The translations under genes were made by a program, and so were the position numbers. Below, piece by piece: positions 60,229-64,000 of a stretch of 64,000 nucleotides of DNA. Origin of the DNA: Engraulis encrasicolus (lineage: Eukaryota > Chordata > Actinopteri > Clupeiformes > Engraulidae); contig NC_085880.1 in the NCBI RefSeq assembly GCF_034702125.1, forward strand, positions 16,655,148 through 16,719,147. Reading direction: 5' to 3'. Below the pieces are notes generated by a model. The model had not been told where the DNA came from and searched no databases. It saw only the letters and a list, made by a program, of their open reading frames with translations. The stretch's first letter is position 1. Each line of letters opens with the position of its first letter.

Positions 60229-60586
60229 GGGAATTTAAAAAAAAAAAGCAACATGGGAGCAGTGCGTGGACATTTTCACAGTATTCTGACCTTTTGTCAT
60301 GCACCTGTCTTGGATGTGCGCACTAGTAGTCGACTGACTGGCCACAACATAAGACAGCAATGATCTACTTTTCATGCCATACGTACTTGTCACTTTATCT
60401 GTCCTAAAATTTAATTGGCCTCTGACCCTTCAGAAATCTGGGATTTTTCGGATGCTAGGATGCCATGCAAACTGAATATAAGCAGAGATGTTTCAGATGC
60501 CGGGATCTTTATTTGGTGGGCCTATAGGGCTCCTGCTGAATTCGTAAAGCAATCTTTTTCAAAAAGTGCTTGGAAATAGTCGCATG

Positions 60587-60749
60587 CAGGGCCGCTGACA
60601 GGCTGATTTGGCCAGGCCCGGGACAAAGTCATCTGAAAGCCCCCCCCCCCTGTCCAATAGATGCAATGTAATGAGGAACCAACTCTGGGCCCCATCTCTA
60701 CCTGGGCCTGGGACAACTGTCCGCTTTGTCCCCCATGTCGGCACCCCTG
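60587..60749 (+). mobile_element. MITE family F1, copy K
   Basis: 163 bp from CAGGGCCGCTGACAGG to GGCACCCCTG. Flanks gtcgcatg (60579-60586) and gccgcgtg (60750-60757) match at 6 of 8 bases. Confidence 0.85.
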
Positions 60750-60874
60750 GCCGCGTGCATCTGTGGAGTGTCTGGGCTTTGACCTTGCCGATGAAAAGCG
60801 GGGAACCAAGCAAAGTGAAGTGAAGTGTCTGCATTTTAATTACCTCCAAGAAATACCAAAGCTTTTGCTGTAAG

Positions 60875-61031
60875 CAGGCCTGCAGACAGCATTTGCTGGG
60901 CCTGGGACAAAATCCACTAAAAAAGGTCCCAGACCCAATGCAACTAATGTAATAAGGACCCCATTCTGGGCCCCCTTTTTCCCTGGGCCCGGACCAACTG
61001 AACCCTTTGTTCCCCCCTGTCAGCTTCGCTG
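60875..61031 (+). mobile_element. MITE family F1, copy L
   Basis: 157 bp from CAGGCCTGCAGACAGC to AGCTTCGCTG. Flanks gctgtaag (60867-60874) and gctgcaag (61032-61039) match at 7 of 8 bases. Confidence 0.85.
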
Positions 61032-61039
61032 GCTGCAAG

Positions 61040-62477
61040 AATGAAAGGCACCCAGTAAAGGACTTTTGATGCACCAATAGATCAGTTGACTCATTTGGAG
61101 CTATAAATAGCTGCATAGATATCTCTGAGATCTGCTATCCCACTGGGACTGGGGGAATGAAGACGATGCGATGCCAAACCTGAGTACATTTCAGCATAGC
61201 AATGCAATGACCCTCCCCCTCCCTCGTCTCTCTCCTCCTGAGCTAGTTATTGTTGTTCTGTGAGTCCAAAAAGTGCAGTGATTTTCAAAAACTTACTCTG
61301 CACACACACAAACACGCGCACACATTCACGCACACACACGCACACACACGCACACACGGCTTTCTTTTCTTCCCCTCTGTGTATGCTCCTTTCCTGCTCT
61401 AATTCTGAAACTCGCTGAAATATTTATCAAATGTAAATGTATGTCAGCACCTCCCGGGTCTGTCAACAAGACATTCTAGACTCCACCATATCTGCGGCAG
61501 CTGCAGCACATTGTCTTCGTTCGGGGGAGCTGCCAGGTTGCATAAAAGTCTCTATTGTTCACTGACATTTCTGCAATGTTAGTTTAAAGTTCATGTCTGT
61601 TCCTGGTGGCTGGGTCGCTCCATCCAACGCCCCCGTGGCGAACGATGCGACCCTGTATATTTACAATGCAATCACAGAGGTCGTAGAAGGAGGACCCTTG
61701 AGGCACAGCACAGCACAGGTGGGGCCGGGGACAGTGGAAATCTATCACGGATATTCATCAGACACACAGACGTGGAGATGGATTGGATGATCTCACTTCA
61801 GGTGATAAACTATTTTCATGACCAATGTGTCTGCGTAAGCCGTACCTGAAGTATTTATGGGGCTGTTTGCGTTACAGACACATGTGAAAGAGAGGAGGGG
61901 GGTGGGGGGTGGGGGATGCGGAGGCTCCCAATGCAGACGATTCCCTGCGCTAGAGAGTAGAACAGGGTTGGGGAACCTATGTCTTCAGGGCGTTTTATGG
62001 CCCTTGTGGCCATCTTATCCAGCCCCCAACATCATTGCAAAGTACTATTCGAAATTACATTCACCATACAATTAAGTTATATATTCAGGAAACCTAGTGA
62101 AGGTGGAGTCTGTTGTAAAGGTGTCCAACTTCAATATAGGCCTAAAGTGCGGGGGGAAATCCTGGTTTGTGTTCATAAGTAAGTTGCCCCTCAAAGGAAA
62201 AAGGGTCTCCCAAACCTGGAGTAGAGACACTGTCTCTGAGAGATGCTCACTTATTCACTATATAATGCAATGGGCATCAATAACATTTGCTAGACACCCA
62301 ATTCACTTACTCACTATATAGCTTAATGCACTATGCTAGGTACCCCGTCTCCCTGTGCAAGAGAGTAGAGACCTCATCCCTGGGAAATGCTCACCAGGCC
62401 TAAATTATGTGCTGTGCATCAGTAATATTTGCATTCACTTACTCACTGTATGCCCTGTGCTAGAGATTACTGTTGTA
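61040..62477. other. intergenic stretch, weakly repetitive after 62230
   Basis: CA-rich at 61300-61357. From about 62230 a 'gagatgctcactta', 'cactgtgcatca' and 'taacatttgc' word set recurs about three times through 62640, suggesting a decayed tandem or nested repeat. No gene supported. Confidence 0.4.
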
Positions 62478-62573
62478 TCTCAAATGGTGCACTTGTGCAC
62501 TTCTGGCACTATGTTTCAGTGCTTGTGGGGCGCACTGACTATGCACTGAAACATAGTGCCCAAATTGAGACAC
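62478..62573. mobile_element. small palindromic MITE
   Basis: GGCACTATGTTTCAGTGC at 62505-62522 has its perfect 18-base inverse at 62543-62560 with a 20-base spacer. Outside these, 'tctcaaatggtgcac' and 'gcccaaattgaga' are also approximately inverted. A common teleost repeat type. Confidence 0.7.
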
Positions 62574-62802
62574 ACAGCAAATCTCTACGAAATGTTCACT
62601 TATTGCCAGTGAACTACTAATGCACTGTGCATCAGGAACACTGATCTGATTCAGCAGTTGAGTCTTTTTGAGCATAGCGCCCACTGGCTAAAGACAGTTT
62701 TACCAATAAAAAGATAACTGAATCCAAAGCACTCTCCTTCGAGTCAAGGTTGTAGTTATAATAAAAACCCTTTATTTTATATCGGGGTAAACAAACTTAA
62801 AA

Positions 62803-62842
62803 ACGCAGACCGGTTTCAGCCGTCTGGCCTTCGTCAGAGCGT
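62803..62842 (-). ncRNA. hammerhead ribozyme, intact conserved core
   Basis: Minus-strand order: ACGCT, CTGACGA, AGGCCAGACGGCT, GAAACCGGTC, TGCGT. All conserved core bases are present: CUGANGA, GAA, the A15.1-U16.1 pair and C17 before the predicted cleavage. ACGC pairs with GCGU (stem I), with a U-U mismatch next to the core. Stem II is GGCC with GGCU (one G-U) after one extra A, around an AGAC loop. Stem III is the self-complementary ACCGGU, very short. Short stem III with tandem or dimeric action is known for hammerheads of Penelope-like elements; activity here is inferred. Confidence 0.7.
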
Positions 62843-63011
62843 GGTTAAAAATCAGGTACCTGGGTAACACAGGTAAGTAAACTCTTGGGGGTCACATGGC
62901 TATGGTGGCCTACACAGTTCACACATTCAATATACTGTAAAGAGATAAAGAGATGAGATAAGTTAGTAGTAGATATGACTGATGGTCTTGCATAGTACAT
63001 CATATGCACAG

Positions 63012-63176
63012 TCAAAAGGTGTTAAAAAAAGGCCTAAAATCTATTTCCTCATTCAAATCTGGGTAGTTGAGGGCATCCAAATTATGAATCCAGTACGTCT
63101 CTCTCTGTAGTAGTTTGTTAAGCCAGATACTGTCAATGGCCAGTCCCCACCTCTTACTGTTTTTTCTACATGTTCT
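63012..63176 (-). pseudogene. C-terminal fragment of a Penelope-type GIY-YIG endonuclease/reverse transcriptase
   Basis: Fifty-four sense codons and a TGA stop (63012-63014) read through to the truncation point at 63176. The segment LLQRETYWIHNLDALNYP followed by DLNEE matches, from knowledge of the family, the conserved tail of Penelope-like GIY-YIG nucleases (a Gln-(Arg/Lys)-Glu-x-(Tyr/Phe)-Trp-Ile core followed by Leu-Asn-Glu-(Glu/Asp)). The reverse transcriptase domain is missing, so this is a dead fragment. The frame has no internal stop, which suggests a fairly recent insertion. Confidence 0.7.
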
Positions 63177-63337
63177 ACAGTTTTACCAATAAGCAGACAA
63201 GGTACTTGCCTAGGGCCCCATCACATCTGCCCCAACAGTCAGTCCTGCAATGGTAAATAATACCAATGGAAGCAATAGGGGCCCATGTCTACATTTTGCC
63301 TATTATGGGCCCGGAAATAGTAGAAAATAGTAGAACC

Positions 63338-63501
63338 ATCCCAGCTGTGGCTAAGTCAGCTGGCCACTGGACTGCTACGCAGGCGACCTGGGTTCGATTC
63401 CCGACCCGGGTCATTTCCCGATACTCCCCCCGTCTCTCTCACTCATTTCCTGTCCCATTCTTCACTGTCCTGTCTAAATAAAATGTTTTTTTTTTTTTAA
63501 A
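63338..63501 (+). mobile_element. tRNA-derived SINE with 15-bp target duplication
   Basis: Head 'atcccagctgtggctaagtc', B box 'gggttcgattcccgacc', body 'cactcatttcctgtcccatt', tail 'ctgtcctgtctaaataaaat' then T and A runs. Flanks gaaaatagtagaacc (63323-63337) and gaaaatagtggaacc (63502-63516) match at 14 of 15. Confidence 0.88.
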
Positions 63502-63516
63502 GAAAATAGTGGAACC

Positions 63517-64000
63517 GCTGCTGCCACTGGCCCCACACATCTTATAGCTACAACTCACACATTTATTTATATATATATATATATACCCTGTGTATATATT
63601 CAGTATATCTTGGAAGGTAATCCTGGTTATATTACAGCATGTGTAAAATGAGGTTTTTTGGGGGGATTTAAAGAATTAGCTTTAACATTCACTCACTCTC
63701 TCCCTGGTGTGAAGCTGAGGTCATATCTTCAGGGGGGTTCCTGAATGACACTGCAAAACCCTACATTGGCAATATCTGAAAACCCTCAAAACCCTATTGG
63801 CAAAAACCCTAGATTGGCAAATGTCTCAAAACTTTATATTGTCAAATGTTTAGTTTTTCACATGTCTCCAAACTCTAGGTTTCCAGTCAGGTAAGCACTA
63901 CACCATATCCTGCACAGCTAAACCCCTGGAGCGACCCAGCCAGCCCTGACAGAAATTTCCAAAGTACTCTCGGTCGTAAAATATTTCAGAAATGGTCATA
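63517..64000. other. right end of window
   Basis: 63505-63536 matches 60149-60186. A short AT run lies at about 63566-63585. 'Aaaaccctagattggcaaat'-like words recur three or four times at 63755-63850. No gene supported. Confidence 0.4.

Larger units (their letters stand above)
60027..60339. mobile_element. probable Penelope-like element remnant: inverted pair of terminal segments
   Basis: This 313-bp insert is bracketed by the perfect 18-mer ggccacaacataagacag at 60009-60026 and 60340-60357. It holds two inverted arms: minus-strand 'cactcacttgggattttc' plus 'aaaaagcaacatgg', and plus-strand 'ccctcacttgggaattta' plus 'aaaaagcaacatgg'. Each arm carries a hammerhead-like motif. Between them a segment (about 60131-60186) matches the SINE tail junction at 63467-63536. 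Long variable target duplications and inverted terminal parts are known for Penelope-like elements; assignment is inferred from the ribozyme-like motifs. Confidence 0.55.
62710..63176 (-). mobile_element. 5'-truncated Penelope-like element with 16-bp target duplication
   Basis: The perfect 16-mer acagttttaccaataa flanks it at 62694-62709 and 63177-63192, fixing a 467-bp insert. Read on the minus strand it begins inside an open frame resembling the C-terminal end of a Penelope-type GIY-YIG endonuclease, stops at 63012, and continues through about 300 bases of 3' sequence that includes a hammerhead-like motif. Truncation at the coding end and long target duplications fit Penelope-like elements. 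Confidence 0.75.

Overview
This window reads as nuclear DNA of a teleost fish. It has dense (CA/GT)n, (CT/GA)n and (AT)n microsatellites, tRNA-derived SINEs with A and B boxes, hAT-, Tc1/mariner- and piggyBac-type MITEs, and introns with GT-AG borders. There is no bacterial-style gene packing. Species cannot be named from the sequence alone.

Only one host gene is supported: the 3' end of prim2 (DNA primase large subunit) on the + strand. Its penultimate coding exon is at 7703-7771 and its last coding exon at 12706-12957, both phase 0. They are separated by a 4.9-kb repeat-filled intron and followed by a roughly 0.7-kb 3' UTR with AATAAA at 13617-13622. Everything before 7703 is probably prim2 intron. 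The 3' UTR carries a foldback sequence that starts 18 bases after the stop codon.

From about 13.7 kb to 64 kb no host exon could be supported, and the stretch reads as intergenic (or intronic to an unseen gene). Its content is repeat layers: a 12-copy hAT-type MITE family of about 160 bp with 8-bp target duplications; two TA-flanked CAGT-ended elements at 34.7-36.8 kb; a 1.49-kb foldback element inside a split (AC)n array at 48.7-50.2 kb; a nest of elements at 51.6-53.6 kb; two copies of a TTAA-flanked MITE; SINEs with 9-16 bp target duplications; minisatellites of 35 and about 25 bp; and kilobase-scale polypyrimidine tracts.

The most unusual part is the right end. A 467-bp insertion at 62710-63176, bounded by a perfect 16-bp direct repeat, holds on the minus strand the C-terminus of what looks like a Penelope-like element (GIY-YIG nuclease tail). 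Downstream of it is a 40-nt sequence that folds as a hammerhead ribozyme with its conserved core intact. Two more hammerhead-like motifs, in opposite orientation and each with one core change, sit at 60.1-60.2 kb inside a 313-bp insert flanked by an 18-bp direct repeat. That insert also holds a short segment matching a SINE junction about 3.3 kb downstream.
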